Positions 1 through 9,075 of a DNA stretch of 64,000 bases are shown here, piece by piece. The DNA is taken from positions 28,333-92,332 of the forward strand of contig NZ_NXLX01000004.1 in the NCBI RefSeq assembly GCF_003364335.1, in the 5' to 3' direction. A program made the position numbers and the translations under genes. Source of the stretch: Helicobacter anseris. Its GTDB lineage: Bacteria; Campylobacterota; Campylobacteria; Campylobacterales; Helicobacteraceae. Under the pieces are notes generated by a model. The model worked only from the letters and a program-made list of their open reading frames with translations, did not search any database and was not told the DNA's origin. The first letter of the stretch is position 1; every line of letters starts with the position of its first letter.

Positions 1-33
1 GGTATTGAGATAGCCTTTTTAAGGCTTTGATTC

Positions 34-46
34 TGGTATAATACCA
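34..46 (+). promoter_or_regulatory. dcd promoter, -10 box in a palindrome
   Basis: TATAAT at 37-42 lies 42 bases before the dcd start codon, which suggests a leader of about 35 bases. The box is embedded in the perfect 13-base palindrome TGGTATAATACCA. Upstream, 12-26 holds a short AGCCTT/AAGGCT hairpin with only two following T residues, possibly the tail of a gene beyond the window. No clear -35 box is visible, which is common for sigma-80 promoters of this group. Confidence 0.5.
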
Positions 47-84
47 TAAAAATAATTAAAAATTAAAATCACTAGGAAAATACG

Positions 85-654
85 ATGGGCTTAAAATCAG
101 ACATTTGGATTAGAGAGATGAGTTTGAAACATGGAATGATAGAACCATTTTGTGAAAAACAGATTGGCAAAGGAGTGGTTAGTTTTGGTTTAAGTAGTTA
201 TGGTTATGATATTAGAGTAGGTAATGAATTTAAAATTTTTACAAATGTAAATACTACAATCGTAGATCCAAAATCTTTTGATGATCAAAATGTTGTGGAT
301 GTAGATGCAGCAAAAGATGGATATTGTATAGTTCCAGCAAATTCTTTTGCTTTGGCAAGAACAATAGAGTATTTTAGAATCCCTAGAGATGTCTTGGCTA
401 TATGTCTTGGAAAAAGCACATATGCTCGTTGTGGTATTATTGTAAATGTTACACCATTTGAGCCAGAGTTTGAGGGACAGATTACAATAGAGATTTCAAA
501 TACAACGCCTCTGCCTGCAAAAATTTATGCAAATGAGGGGATTGCTCAAGTTCTTTTTTTAAAAGGTGATGAAATTTGCGAAAATAGCTATAAGGACAAA
601 AATGGAAAATATCAAGGACAAATAGGTATAACATTGCCTAGGATTTTGAAATAG
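85..654 (+). CDS. dcd: dCTP deaminase
   Basis: Deaminates dCTP to dUTP in the cytoplasm, supplying dUMP for thymidylate synthesis through the dUTPase that is also encoded in this window (23890-24318). The 189-residue length is normal. GKSTYAR at 109-115 is the family's nucleotide-binding segment, and E136 in the strand after TPFEPEFEG aligns with the catalytic glutamate. The start is fixed by AGGA 7 bases upstream. It appears to be transcribed alone from the TATAAT promoter at 37-42 and is convergent with the downstream PAP2 gene. Nothing looks unusual. Confidence 0.95.
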   Translation: MGLKSDIWIREMSLKHGMIEPFCEKQIGKGVVSFGLSSYGYDIRVGNEFKIFTNVNTTIVDPKSFDDQNVVDVDAAKDGYCIVPANSFALARTIEYFRIPRDVLAICLGKSTYARCGIIVNVTPFEPEFEGQITIEISNTTPLPAKIYANEGIAQVLFLKGDEICENSYKDKNGKYQGQIGITLPRILK

Positions 655-680
655 TAAGCAATGTTATTATTTTGAGATAT

Positions 681-1280
681 CTAAAATGAATGAGAGATAA
701 GTAACGAGACTTGTTTATCTTCTACACCATTATCAAGTTTCTTAGTATCAATGTCAATTTGAATATTGGTATTTTTGTCTATATATTTACTAGAGACGAT
801 ATATGACAATCCATATCCTAATATAGCTCCAGATATTACTTGAGTGATTGTGTGTCTCTTGGCAACAACTCTAGAGATTCCAACTAGTGTTGCTAAAACT
901 GTTGTTGGAACTCCCCATTTCCATCCATATCGATGTTGCATAAATCCTGCAGCAGAAAAGGCTGAGGCAGTATGACCAGATGGAAATCCATCAAATGAAC
1001 CACTATCTGGTCTTTTGCTTATAGATGCTGCATTTGGATGTGTCCTACCTATGGCAGAAAAAGTAAGTTTGCTTGCATAAGTAATTGCAAGTGTGCTACC
1101 TGAACCAATTGCAAGTTGTCCTAAACCCTCATAATCTTTTTTTACAAGAGTATAGGTTGCCGCTGCTAAGGGTAGAAATTGAAAAATATCACCATAAATT
1201 TGAAAAGCACTTTTAGCATGTATTTGCTGAAAAAGGCAAAAAAATACTAGAAGAGATAAGATACTTTTTTTGAAATACAT
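681..1280 (-). CDS. PAP2-family phosphatase, exported
   Basis: A 199-residue type 2 phosphatidic acid phosphatase-like protein. It has an N-terminal signal or anchor segment (about residues 6-22) and further hydrophobic helices, so it should act in the inner membrane facing the periplasm, on a lipid phosphate such as lipid A, undecaprenyl diphosphate or phosphatidylglycerol phosphate. The phosphatase motifs are visible: K71 to R79, PSGH at 100-103, and SR at 136-137 with H143. The acidic residue usually found four positions after that histidine is Q147 here. It stands alone and convergent to dcd. The substrate cannot be read from the sequence; LpxE/LpxF-type lipid A modification is one possibility. 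Confidence 0.8.
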   Translation of the reverse strand: MYFKKSILSLLVFFCLFQQIHAKSAFQIYGDIFQFLPLAAATYTLVKKDYEGLGQLAIGSGSTLAITYASKLTFSAIGRTHPNAASISKRPDSGSFDGFPSGHTASAFSAAGFMQHRYGWKWGVPTTVLATLVGISRVVAKRHTITQVISGAILGYGLSYIVSSKYIDKNTNIQIDIDTKKLDNGVEDKQVSLLISHSF

Positions 1281-1341
1281 GATGAGTTTTTAAAGTTCCT
1301 TTAAAATTTATAGTTATTTGAAGTTTTAAAAATTTTTTTCA

Positions 1342-1418
1342 TGGTATGCCCAGAGGGATTCAAACCCCCGACCTACAGGACCGCAACCTGTTGCTCTATT
1401 CAGCTGAGCTATGGACAC
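1342..1418 (-). tRNA. tRNA-Arg (GCG)
   Basis: The reverse strand folds into a full cloverleaf. The acceptor is GTGTCCA with TGGGCAT (two G-U pairs), the anticodon arm is ACAGG-TTGCGGT-CCTGT and the T arm is GGGGG-TTTGAAT-CCCTC. CCA is encoded. The anticodon GCG reads CGC and, by wobble, CGU. It lies alone between the PAP2 gene and rpsU. Confidence 0.93.
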
Positions 1419-1516
1419 ATCAAATTATTTTTAAAAATAAAGAGTGATTATATCTAATTTTTCCTTGTAGATATTTTAATGTTTGAAAAATTTTTAAAAA
1501 TATATTAGAATTAGAC

Positions 1517-1540
1517 ATCAGGTTTCCTGATATTTATAAT
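1517..1540 (+). promoter_or_regulatory. rpsU promoter with adjacent inverted repeat
   Basis: TATAAT at 1535-1540 sits 26 bases before the rpsU ATG. Immediately upstream is a perfect inverted repeat, ATCAGG-TTT-CCTGAT (1517-1531), filling the spacer where RNA polymerase would bind. Because it precedes the likely start site, it would act on DNA rather than in the transcript. The -10 call is good; the operator role is inference. Confidence 0.5.
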
Positions 1541-1566
1541 TTTTCTAAAGAAAGTGGGTGATAATC

Positions 1567-1779
1567 ATGCCAGGAATCAAAGTCCGAGAAAATGAGAGCT
1601 TTGATGAAGCATATCGTAAGTTTAAAAAACAAACAGATCGCAATCTTGTTGTGACTGAATGTCGTGCAAGAAGATTTTTTGAATCTCAAACTGAAAAGAA
1701 AAAGAAGCAAAAAATCAATGCAAAGAAAAAAATGTTAAAAAGACTTTATATGCTTCGTAGATACGAATCTAGATTATAA
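1567..1779 (+). CDS. rpsU: 30S ribosomal protein S21
   Basis: Small-subunit protein involved in translation initiation, 70 residues and rich in Lys and Arg. It begins MPGIKVRE and ends in the basic run [14 protein letters not shown], both typical of epsilonproteobacterial S21. A GTG nine bases upstream (1558) is in frame, but the conserved MPGIKV start at ATG 1567 is preferred. fabG follows after 127 bases that contain a hairpin and a second promoter-like box, so the two genes need not be strictly co-transcribed. Confidence 0.95.
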   Translation: MPGIKVRENESFDEAYRKFKKQTDRNLVVTECRARRFFESQTEKKKKQKINAKKKMLKRLYMLRRYESRL

Positions 1780-1792
1780 GATTCTTTTAATC

Positions 1793-1810
1793 AGCCTCTA
1801 TTTTGAGGCT
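1793..1810 (+). terminator. Hairpin after rpsU, weak terminator
   Basis: AGCCTC-TATTTT-GAGGCT forms a 6-bp stem 14 bases past the rpsU stop codon. No run of T follows it, so it may only stabilise the rpsU transcript or attenuate partly. Confidence 0.35.
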
Positions 1811-1826
1811 AACTTCAAAAATACGC

Positions 1827-1832
1827 TACAAT
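1827..1832 (+). promoter_or_regulatory. Possible fabG promoter (-10 box)
   Basis: TACAAT lies about 75 bases before the fabG start and just after the rpsU hairpin. It resembles the -10 boxes of this group, but no -35 element supports it. Confidence 0.35.
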
Positions 1833-1906
1833 AACACTCTAAAATATTTTAAAAAGATAGTTAAGATTTTTATATATTTAGTAAATTTGGATTTTCGGAG
1901 GTTTTT

Positions 1907-2650
1907 ATGCAGTTTTGTGGAAAAAATGCATTGATAACTGGTGCAAGCAAAAGTATAGGTGCAGATATTGCAAGAGTATTAGCAGGTTATGGATTAAAAG
2001 TTTGGATCAATTATAGAAGCAAACCAGAATTGGCAGAAGGTTTAAAAAATGAAATTGAAAGCCAAGGAGGCAAAGCAGCAATCATACAATTTGATGCTAC
2101 AAATGAGGAAGCTTTTATAGAAGCTATTGCAACTATTGTAGAGAGTGATGGAGAATTAGGTCATTTGGTAAATAATGCCGGTATTACAAATGATAAATTA
2201 GCATTGCGTATGAAAACTGATGAGTTTATGAGTGTTATTGATGCTAATCTAAAATCAAGTTTTATTGGATGCAGAGAAGCCTTGAAAGTTATGAGTAAGC
2301 AGAGATTTGGCAGTGTGGTAAATATAGCTTCTATTATAGGTGAAAGAGGCAATGCGGGACAAACAAATTATGCAGCAAGTAAGGGGGGAATGATTGCTAT
2401 GAGTAAATCTTTTGCCTATGAGGGTGCTGCGAGAAATATTAGATTTAATTGTATAACTCCAGGTTTTGTACAAACAGATATGACATCAGAGCTAAAAGAA
2501 GAGCTTAAAGAATATTATTTAAAAAATATTCCATTAGGGCGTTTTGCGACAGGGATGGAAATTGCACAGAGTACAGCATTTTTGTTAAGTGAGAGTGCAA
2601 GTTATATCACCGGAGAAGTTTTAAAAGTTAATGGTGGCTTATATATGTAA
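1907..2650 (+). CDS. fabG: 3-oxoacyl-ACP reductase
   Basis: NADPH-dependent reduction of 3-oxoacyl-ACP in type II fatty acid synthesis. The 247-residue short-chain dehydrogenase has a nucleotide-binding loop at 11-18 (TGASKSIG), NNAG at 89-92 and the catalytic S142, Y155 and K159. The start has a strong CGGAGG site (1896-1901). In H. pylori, as I recall, fabG is followed by acpP and fabF; here a terminator and the convergent yebC follow instead, so the usual cluster is split. Confidence 0.92.
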   Translation: MQFCGKNALITGASKSIGADIARVLAGYGLKVWINYRSKPELAEGLKNEIESQGGKAAIIQFDATNEEAFIEAIATIVESDGELGHLVNNAGITNDKLALRMKTDEFMSVIDANLKSSFIGCREALKVMSKQRFGSVVNIASIIGERGNAGQTNYAASKGGMIAMSKSFAYEGAARNIRFNCITPGFVQTDMTSELKEELKEYYLKNIPLGRFATGMEIAQSTAFLLSESASYITGEVLKVNGGLYM

Positions 2651-2656
2651 TTTAGA

Positions 2657-2685
2657 CGACTAGCATAAATGCTAGTCGTTTTTTT
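2657..2685 (+). terminator. Rho-independent terminator of fabG
   Basis: The 9-bp stem CGACTAGCA/TGCTAGTCG encloses a TAAA loop and is followed by seven T residues. It starts 7 bases after the fabG stop codon, and its T tract overlaps the 3' end of the convergent yebC gene. Confidence 0.9.
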
Positions 2686-3394
2686 ATTCTATATTTGTAT
2701 AAACTGCTTGAACATCATCATCTTCTTCAATTTTATCAAGAAGTTTTTCTGCTTCAATGAGCTGTTCTTCCGTTAGAACAATTGGGTTATTTGCAATTCT
2801 CTGTAAAGAGGCTTTTGTAATAGGTATAGCTAATTTTTCAAAACCTTCACTTAATTTGCCAAAATCTGTATAGTCTCCATATGCAATCCACCTATCATCC
2901 TCCATTTGTGTTAGCTCTTCTAATCCATAGTCAATAAGCTCTAATTCAACCTCTTCCATATCAATTTGAGGCTTATGAAATTCAAATACGCTTTTTCTAG
3001 AAAACATAAACTCTAAAGATCCATTAGGGACAATACTTGCATTAGGAGTTTTATTAAAATAACTTTTAAGATTTGCAATTGTCCTTGTGGGATTGTCGGT
3101 TGTGCATTCAATAAAGATTAACACCCCATTATTTGCCTTGCCTTCATATGTAATCTCACTAAAAACACCATCTTTACCATTTGCACGTTTGATTGCAGCT
3201 TCTATGTTGTCTCTAGGCATATTCTGTGCCTTTGCATTTGCAATAGCGGTTCTGAGCTTTGCATTCATCATGGGATCAACACCACCTTCTTTTGCCGCTA
3301 CTGTAATTGCTTTAGCTAATTTTGGAAAAATTTTACTCATCTTATCCCATCTTTTTTCTTTTGCTGCTCTTCTATATTCAAATGCTCTTCCCAT
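2684..3394 (-). CDS. YebC/PmpR-family protein
   Basis: A 236-residue member of the YebC/PmpR family, described in other bacteria as transcriptional regulators and, more recently, as factors that help ribosomes through difficult sequences. The N-terminus ([21 protein letters not shown]) and an acidic C-terminus fit the family along the full length. AAGGAG lies 6 bases before the ATG. It ends the long minus-strand block after hemB, the order I recall for H. pylori HP0162-HP0163. Which of the two proposed roles applies cannot be told from the sequence. Confidence 0.88.
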   Translation of the reverse strand: MGRAFEYRRAAKEKRWDKMSKIFPKLAKAITVAAKEGGVDPMMNAKLRTAIANAKAQNMPRDNIEAAIKRANGKDGVFSEITYEGKANNGVLIFIECTTDNPTRTIANLKSYFNKTPNASIVPNGSLEFMFSRKSVFEFHKPQIDMEEVELELIDYGLEELTQMEDDRWIAYGDYTDFGKLSEGFEKLAIPITKASLQRIANNPIVLTEEQLIEAEKLLDKIEEDDDVQAVYTNIE

Positions 3395-3407
3395 TTTTTC
3401 TCCTTAT

Positions 3408-4379
3408 TTAAATTTGTTGTAATAAAGCAAGTTCTTTTGTATGATAGCTAATAATAATATCAGCACCAGCTCTTTTAAAGCTTGTAAGTGTTTCTATCAT
3501 TACTTTTTCATAATCAATAATGTCTGCTTTTCCAGCAAGTTTGAGCATTGCGTATTCTCCACTTACATTGTATATTGCAAGAGGTAGTAAGCTTCTTTCC
3601 CTGATATCTCTAATAATATCTAAATAGGCTAGAGCGGGTTTAACCATGAGAATATCTGCCCCTTGTGCTTCATCATTTAAGCTTTCTAATATAGCTTCTC
3701 TACGATTGTGATAATCTTCTTGATAGCTTTTTCTATCACCAAAACTAGGAGTAGATTCTGCTATATCTCTAAATGGTCCATAATACGCACTAGCAAATTT
3801 TGTAGAATAGCTCATAATAGGGGTATAAGAAAAATTTGCCTTATCAAGATATTTCCGTATAGTAAAAACCATACCATCCATCATTGTGCTAGGTGCAATA
3901 ATATCTGCACCACTATTTGCAAGAATAATAGCCTGCTGTCCAAGCAATTCTAGTGTAGCATCATTATCTACTGTTTGCAATTTGGAATCTATAATGCCAC
4001 AGTGACCATGATCGGTATATTCGCAAAAACAAAGATCAGCACTTATAACCATTTTTGGACAATGTTTCTTAATTGCTTGAATAGTCTGAGCCACAATTCC
4101 TTTATCACTAAGCGCATCGCTTCCACAGCTATCCTTATGTTTTGGGATTCCAAATAATAAAATATGATAAATACCTAAATCTTGCAAAATCTTGCATTCT
4201 TCTAAGATATTATCAAGACTCATCTGATAAATTTCTGGCATAGAGGCTATGGGATTTTTAATATTTTTGCCTTCTACAACAAAGAGGGGATAGATAAAAT
4301 CTCTTAAATCAAGTCGTGTTTCACAGACAAGCTCTCTTATTTTTTCATTCATTCTTAATCTTCTAAGTCTTGCAAACAT
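3408..4379 (-). CDS. hemB: Delta-aminolevulinic acid dehydratase
   Basis: Porphobilinogen synthase: condenses two 5-aminolevulinate molecules in haem synthesis. The 323-residue protein has the zinc-binding cysteines C117, C119 and C127, and the two active-site lysines K194 (YSTKF) and K247 (MVKPA). The start MFARLRRLR matches the family N-terminus and is preceded by AGGAG. It sits 8 bases downstream of the radical SAM gene and 13 bases ahead of yebC in the same minus-strand block. Confidence 0.95.
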   Translation of the reverse strand: MFARLRRLRMNEKIRELVCETRLDLRDFIYPLFVVEGKNIKNPIASMPEIYQMSLDNILEECKILQDLGIYHILLFGIPKHKDSCGSDALSDKGIVAQTIQAIKKHCPKMVISADLCFCEYTDHGHCGIIDSKLQTVDNDATLELLGQQAIILANSGADIIAPSTMMDGMVFTIRKYLDKANFSYTPIMSYSTKFASAYYGPFRDIAESTPSFGDRKSYQEDYHNRREAILESLNDEAQGADILMVKPALAYLDIIRDIRERSLLPLAIYNVSGEYAMLKLAGKADIIDYEKVMIETLTSFKRAGADIIISYHTKELALLQQI

Positions 4380-4387
4380 GATTTCTC

Positions 4388-5350
4388 CTAATATTGAATT
4401 CCTATATCTTTAAGTTTTTCTCTGAGATAACGCATTTGAATATTTTTGTCAAAGCACCATTTTGGCGCGATTAAGGTTTCATCATGAGCACCAGAGCTAA
4501 TGCGTTGAATTATAATATCTTGAGGAATTATTTCCAAAGATTTTGCAATAAGTTCGCCATAAGTTTCTAGAGTAATAGGTTGGTAAAGACCCTGTTCATA
4601 CATTTTTGCGAGTTTTGTTTGTGAAACGACATAAAGTGGGTGGATTTTGATGCCATCAATACCCCAAGATAGAACAGTTTGTAGAGATTCTAGCATCATT
4701 TCTGGTGTTTCATTGGGGAGGCCATAGATAAGATGTGCACATACTTTTATGCCTCTTTGTCTAGTTTTTTTGAATAATTCTGCAATACCTGCTATCCCAT
4801 GTCCTCTATTTGTGGCTTTTAGCGTTTCTTCAAAAGTAGACTGAATGCCATATTCAAGCCATATTTCTTTTTGATTTAGGGTATATTCTTGCAATAAATC
4901 TAGAGTTTTGTCTTCAATACAATCTACACGAGTTCCAATACTCATACCTACAACATTAGGAAAACTTAAGGATTTATCATAAATTGCCTTTAGTGTTTCA
5001 AAAGGTGCATAAGTATTACTAAAAGATTGAAGATAAATCATATATTTTTGTATATCAAATTTGTCTTTATGAAAATTTGCGTGCCAACAAAATTGTTCTT
5101 CTAATTGCTGTAATTGAATTCCTAAAATAAGATTTTCTGTAATTTTAAAATTCATTTTTGTATGAATTGTCTTATCTAGTTTTATAAGACTTGGAGAAAA
5201 GCTTTCATTTCTGCAATAAATACAACCGCCTCTAGCAACACTACCATCAATATTTGGACAGGTAAAACCTTGAAGAGATATGGGAATCTTTCTAATCCTT
5301 TGGTGGAATTTTTTTTTAAAATATCTTCCAATTGTGAGTAATTCTCTCAC
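4388..5350 (-). CDS. Radical SAM protein, YhcC/TIGR01212 type
   Basis: A 320-residue radical SAM protein of the COG1242 (YhcC) type. The iron-sulfur cysteines are C31, C43 and C46, in the arrangement CPN-DG followed by GGCIYC that marks this subfamily instead of the usual CxxxCxxC. A TIM-barrel core and SSGAHDE near residue 290 follow. The ATG overlaps the purF stop codon by 4 bases, so the two are translationally coupled. The substrate of this family is not established to my knowledge; proximity to purF and hemB does not define it. Confidence 0.85.
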   Translation of the reverse strand: MRELLTIGRYFKKKFHQRIRKIPISLQGFTCPNIDGSVARGGCIYCRNESFSPSLIKLDKTIHTKMNFKITENLILGIQLQQLEEQFCWHANFHKDKFDIQKYMIYLQSFSNTYAPFETLKAIYDKSLSFPNVVGMSIGTRVDCIEDKTLDLLQEYTLNQKEIWLEYGIQSTFEETLKATNRGHGIAGIAELFKKTRQRGIKVCAHLIYGLPNETPEMMLESLQTVLSWGIDGIKIHPLYVVSQTKLAKMYEQGLYQPITLETYGELIAKSLEIIPQDIIIQRISSGAHDETLIAPKWCFDKNIQMRYLREKLKDIGIQY

Positions 5351-6744
5351 TTTTTTCCTTTCGTATAATCATCAACATAATTTTTATCAAAACAGGCTTG
5401 ACAAAAATTGTGATGTGTTGTGCCGATGCTTCTTTTTAATCCTTCTAGAGATAAGAAGCCTAAAGTATCAGCTTCAATAAATTTTCTTACTTCTTCTAAA
5501 GAATGTGTTGCGCAGATAAGTTCATTGCTATTTGGTGTATCTACACCATAATAACAGGGTGATATAGTTTGAGGAGAACTGATGAGTAGATGTACTTTTT
5601 TAGCACCGGCTATCTTTAGTATTTTAATAATTTGTTTACTAGTGGTGCCTCTTACTATAGAATCATCAATTACAATAATTTCTTTATCTTTTATCAATTC
5701 AGCAATAGGATTTAATTTTAAGCGGACTTTGAGTTCTCTTGCACTTTGTGTAGGTTCTATAAAAGTTCTTCCAACATAATGATTTCTAATAATGCCCAAT
5801 TCAAAGTCTATTCCACTTTCTTTGGCAAATCCAATTGCCGCAGCAACACCACTGTCTGGAACAGGTATGACCATATCTGCAGGAATTTTATATTCTTTGG
5901 CTAATTCTTTGCCTAAATTTTTTCTTACTTCATAGACATTTTTACCAAAAACCTTGCTATCTGGTCTTGCAAAATAGATGAATTCAAAAACACAAGGATA
6001 GGGTCTTGGGGGTAATACTTGGAGTGATGTCAAAGTAACAATCTTTTCTCCAATGCCTTCAAATATAAGCATTTCCCCAGGATTAACTTCTCTAATATAT
6101 TCTGCACCAACAAGATCAAAGGCACAACTTTCGCTTGCTGTAATATAGCCTATGCTTCCATCTTCATTAGTGATTTTTCCTAAACATAGTGGTCGTAATC
6201 CATAAGGATCTCTGATAGCAAACATTTTTCTGCGAGAGAGAAAAATAAGGGCATATGCCCCATCAATTACCTTAATTGAATCAATAATTCGATCTAGTAA
6301 TTTTTCTTTTTTATTTTGTGCAATAAGGTGAATAAGATTCTCTGTATCAAGATAACTTTGAAAAATTGCTCCAGCTTCTATAAGTTGAGATCGAATGAAA
6401 TCTGCATTTGTAAGATTTCCATTGTGGACAATAGAGATTTCTCCAAGATTATATCTTGCAAATAATGGTTGTGCATCATCCAAAGATTCTTTGCCTGCTG
6501 TTGAGTAGCGATTGTGACCTATACTTATTTTTCCTAAGAGTTTTTTTAGATTTTTCTCATTAAAAACTTTAGTGACTAATCCATTACCCTTATGTGTGTA
6601 GATTTTTTTTCCATCACTAGAGCTAATGCCACTTGCTTCTTGACCACGATGTTGCATTGCAAAAAGTGCATAATAACTTTTTAATGCAGCATTATCGACA
6701 TTATAAGTCCCAACAACGGCACATTTTTCATTCCATTGCTTCAT
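5347..6744 (-). CDS. purF: Amidophosphoribosyltransferase
   Basis: First committed enzyme of de novo purine synthesis: glutamine plus PRPP gives phosphoribosylamine. About 465 residues. The Ntn glutaminase nucleophile is C8, behind a seven-residue leader (MKQWNEK) that must be clipped, as in the Bacillus enzyme. The PRPP loop is VIDDSIVRGTT near 358-368. C251, C396 and a CxxC near 447-450 match the ligand positions of the [4Fe-4S] Bacillus-type subgroup. Its start lies 17 bases inside the end of the sensor kinase gene, an unusual partner. I recall that H. pylori lacks this enzyme. Confidence 0.93.
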   Translation of the reverse strand: MKQWNEKCAVVGTYNVDNAALKSYYALFAMQHRGQEASGISSSDGKKIYTHKGNGLVTKVFNEKNLKKLLGKISIGHNRYSTAGKESLDDAQPLFARYNLGEISIVHNGNLTNADFIRSQLIEAGAIFQSYLDTENLIHLIAQNKKEKLLDRIIDSIKVIDGAYALIFLSRRKMFAIRDPYGLRPLCLGKITNEDGSIGYITASESCAFDLVGAEYIREVNPGEMLIFEGIGEKIVTLTSLQVLPPRPYPCVFEFIYFARPDSKVFGKNVYEVRKNLGKELAKEYKIPADMVIPVPDSGVAAAIGFAKESGIDFELGIIRNHYVGRTFIEPTQSARELKVRLKLNPIAELIKDKEIIVIDDSIVRGTTSKQIIKILKIAGAKKVHLLISSPQTISPCYYGVDTPNSNELICATHSLEEVRKFIEADTLGFLSLEGLKRSIGTTHHNFCQACFDKNYVDDYTKGKK

Positions 6745-8014
6745 TTTTTACCTCTTTTTTTTGATTGGGAACCATACAAAAATTTTCAACAATACAGTTA
6801 TGAATTGTAAAGTAATTGGTGCCATTTTTGTGTTGGTAGCTAATTTCAAACCCTTGCGCATCTAGGGTATTTTTGATGATATACATACCTAATCCAAACC
6901 CTTGATCAATATGTTTTTTGTCTCGATCTTTAAAATAGGGCTTAAAATATTCATTAAAATCTTTTTTTAAAGCTTTGCCTTTATTTGATATTACAAGATC
7001 AAAACATTTAGAATCTACAAAGACCTTTTTGTCTGGACTGTATTTAATTGCATTGTCTAATAGATTTTTTATTGCCATTGCAAAGAGTTCAAAATCTGCT
7101 TTAATAATGTCGTTTGGATCATTAAGAATAATTGGATCGGTATCTATATTGTCAATAAGTAGCATTTTTTTTGTATGACTGATAAGATCTTCAAGTAAAA
7201 ATTCCTCTTTTGATACATGGAGATTCTTTGAGGTGAGTTGTTCAATTTTTGCAAATTCATCAATCAGAGTTTGCAGGCGCTTAAAAACAGAAATCAGACG
7301 TTCTTTGTAAAGAGTGTCTTCAATCATTTCAGCAGTAATTCTTCCTTTTGTAATGGGGGTTTTTAATTCGTGCATAATAGAGCGCAGAAAGAGTGTTCTA
7401 GATTGTCCTAATGCAGCAATTTTTTTTATTGCGTTATCAAACTCATTGGCTAGCTCTCCAATCTCATCAGATTGCTTTGTTTTGCATTCAACATTTAAAT
7501 CACCATTTGCAAATCTTTTGATTTGTAAGCGTAGTTTTTTAAGAGGTAACAGACCCCTAATTACAAGAACAAATACAAACACCAATAAAAAAATACCTGT
7601 CAATGTAATAAAGTAGTAGGTTTGATAATGTGTGTTAAAGGTATCTTTATATAAAATTGCCTTACCTTGAGTTTCTAGTAGGATATAGATTTCATTATTT
7701 AATTGGATTGTTTTAGCAAAGAGACCATTAAATAACGGAGGAAGACGATTGTAATTTAAAAGAGCTTCTTTAATATTCAAGTCTTCAGTAATTTCAAAAC
7801 CAAGTTCTTGTAAAAATTTCTCGACAGTTTGCAAATCACCATTATTGGTAATAATCTGATTTATTGTTGCAGTAAACTGCTTGTACTTAACCATAGATTG
7901 CTTGGATTCATTATCTATTTGAAACTTGATAAAATAAAATGAAAAAGCAAAGAAACTAATAAGTGCAAATACAAATAACAGAGTAATTTTTAAAAAAATA
8001 GAATTCTTAATCAT
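6728..8014 (-). CDS. Sensor histidine kinase, ArsS-like
   Basis: Membrane sensor kinase of 428 residues. It has transmembrane helices near 8-30 and 133-153 flanking a periplasmic loop of about 100 residues, then a HAMP segment (about 155-205), the phosphoacceptor H215 in MHELKTPITKGR, the N box around N321 and the G box GFGLG at 372-376. The H-box wording matches what I remember of the H. pylori acid sensor ArsS (HP0165). The response regulator gene ends 4 bases upstream. Acid sensing is inferred from this kinship and from the gene order. Confidence 0.85.
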   Translation of the reverse strand: MIKNSIFLKITLLFVFALISFFAFSFYFIKFQIDNESKQSMVKYKQFTATINQIITNNGDLQTVEKFLQELGFEITEDLNIKEALLNYNRLPPLFNGLFAKTIQLNNEIYILLETQGKAILYKDTFNTHYQTYYFITLTGIFLLVFVFVLVIRGLLPLKKLRLQIKRFANGDLNVECKTKQSDEIGELANEFDNAIKKIAALGQSRTLFLRSIMHELKTPITKGRITAEMIEDTLYKERLISVFKRLQTLIDEFAKIEQLTSKNLHVSKEEFLLEDLISHTKKMLLIDNIDTDPIILNDPNDIIKADFELFAMAIKNLLDNAIKYSPDKKVFVDSKCFDLVISNKGKALKKDFNEYFKPYFKDRDKKHIDQGFGLGMYIIKNTLDAQGFEISYQHKNGTNYFTIHNCIVENFCMVPNQKKEVKNEAME

Positions 8015-8018
8015 TTTT

Positions 8019-8699
8019 TTATGCTTCTAATTTATATCCAACACCTCTTACTGAAATGATATATTGGGGTTTTTTAGGATCATCTTCTATTTTTGCTCTC
8101 AAACGACCAATGATTACATCAATGCTTTTATTTGAGCTTTCTGGGTTAATAGATTCTGATTCAATGGCAATAGCCTCTCTAGAAAAAACATGCCCTTTTT
8201 TACTAATGAGTAGGGTTAAGATTTCATATTCTGCACGTGTTAGATCGATTTTTTTATCTTTAAAATATACATCTCTGCTTTCTTTGTCTATTCTAAAAAT
8301 GGAGTCTTTGTCTTTTTGATCATTTTTTGCATCTTTTTTATTATATCTTCGCAAGAGTGAATGAATGCGTGCTAATAATTCTTGAGGGTCATAAGGTTTT
8401 GGTATATAGTCATCAGCTCCATATTCTAAAGCCTTGACTTTATCATCTAAATCACTTCTTGCAGAAGAAATTATAATTGGAATATTTTTTTGTTTGGCTA
8501 CTCTTTTGCAAACCTCTAAACCATCTAAATTTGGAAGAGTAAGATCTAATAATAAAAGATCGTAAGTATGCGTGGCTAAAGCACTCATTCCTGTGTATGG
8601 TTCATCGTAATTTGTTACTTTTACATCATGTTTTTCTAAAAATTCACTTAGAATTTCTGCTAATTCTAGATCATCTTCAATCATTAAAATACTTAACAT
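8019..8699 (-). CDS. OmpR-family response regulator, ArsR-like
   Basis: A 226-residue OmpR/PhoB-type regulator. The receiver domain (1-118) has the acidic pair at 9-10, phosphoacceptor D52 in [12 protein letters not shown] and KPY as the conserved lysine; the C-terminal winged helix ends in [12 protein letters not shown]. It directly precedes the ArsS-like kinase. H. pylori ArsR controls urease and other acid-response genes; the same role here is inference. TGGAGT lies 5 bases before the ATG. Confidence 0.88.
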   Translation of the reverse strand: MLSILMIEDDLELAEILSEFLEKHDVKVTNYDEPYTGMSALATHTYDLLLLDLTLPNLDGLEVCKRVAKQKNIPIIISSARSDLDDKVKALEYGADDYIPKPYDPQELLARIHSLLRRYNKKDAKNDQKDKDSIFRIDKESRDVYFKDKKIDLTRAEYEILTLLISKKGHVFSREAIAIESESINPESSNKSIDVIIGRLRAKIEDDPKKPQYIISVRGVGYKLEA

Positions 8700-8784
8700 T
8701 TAATACTCCAAAATCAAGCTTAATTTGTTTGGTATAGCTTTTAGTAATATTAGCTTAAAAAGATTTAAAAACTTATTAAATAAA

Positions 8785-9075
8785 CTATTTTTCTAAAGCC
8801 TCATCAATTAGAGAGAGTTGATATTCCAAATAATTTATCACCAAATCCAGCTTATCTGATAGGTTTTTAGTTTGACTTGATTGCAATCCTTCAAACAATA
8901 CCAATGTTTTTTCTCTCATTAGCTCCAAAAAGCGCGCATCAATTTGTATTTCAATTTTTTGTTTATTTTCAGACATATCTAAATTTTGTTTTGTAGGGAA
9001 ATGTGTTTGATCATTTTCTGTGTAGTCTGAATCAAATTCATCAATTGTTTGTAATATTAGGTCTTTTAATTCCAT
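8785..9075 (-). CDS. CiaD-like small protein
   Basis: A 96-residue acidic protein. Its C-terminal part (residues 41-96) contains FLELMREKTLVLFEGL and then DLVINYLEYQLSLIDE, which resembles from memory the C-terminal domain of Campylobacter CiaD, a secreted effector implicated in invasion. The N-terminal 40 residues are acidic and look disordered. ATG at 9075 is chosen because AAAGG lies 11 bases upstream; an in-frame GTG at 9087 is possible. It overlaps the upstream TPR-like gene. Secretion cannot be judged: no signal peptide is present. Confidence 0.55.
   Translation of the reverse strand: MELKDLILQTIDEFDSDYTENDQTHFPTKQNLDMSENKQKIEIQIDARFLELMREKTLVLFEGLQSSQTKNLSDKLDLVINYLEYQLSLIDEALEK

Noticed and set aside
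3087..3422. A 111-codon hydrophobic open frame on the plus strand
   Set aside because: It mirrors the yebC gene; the hydrophobic look arises from the reverse strand of a Lys/Ala-rich region.
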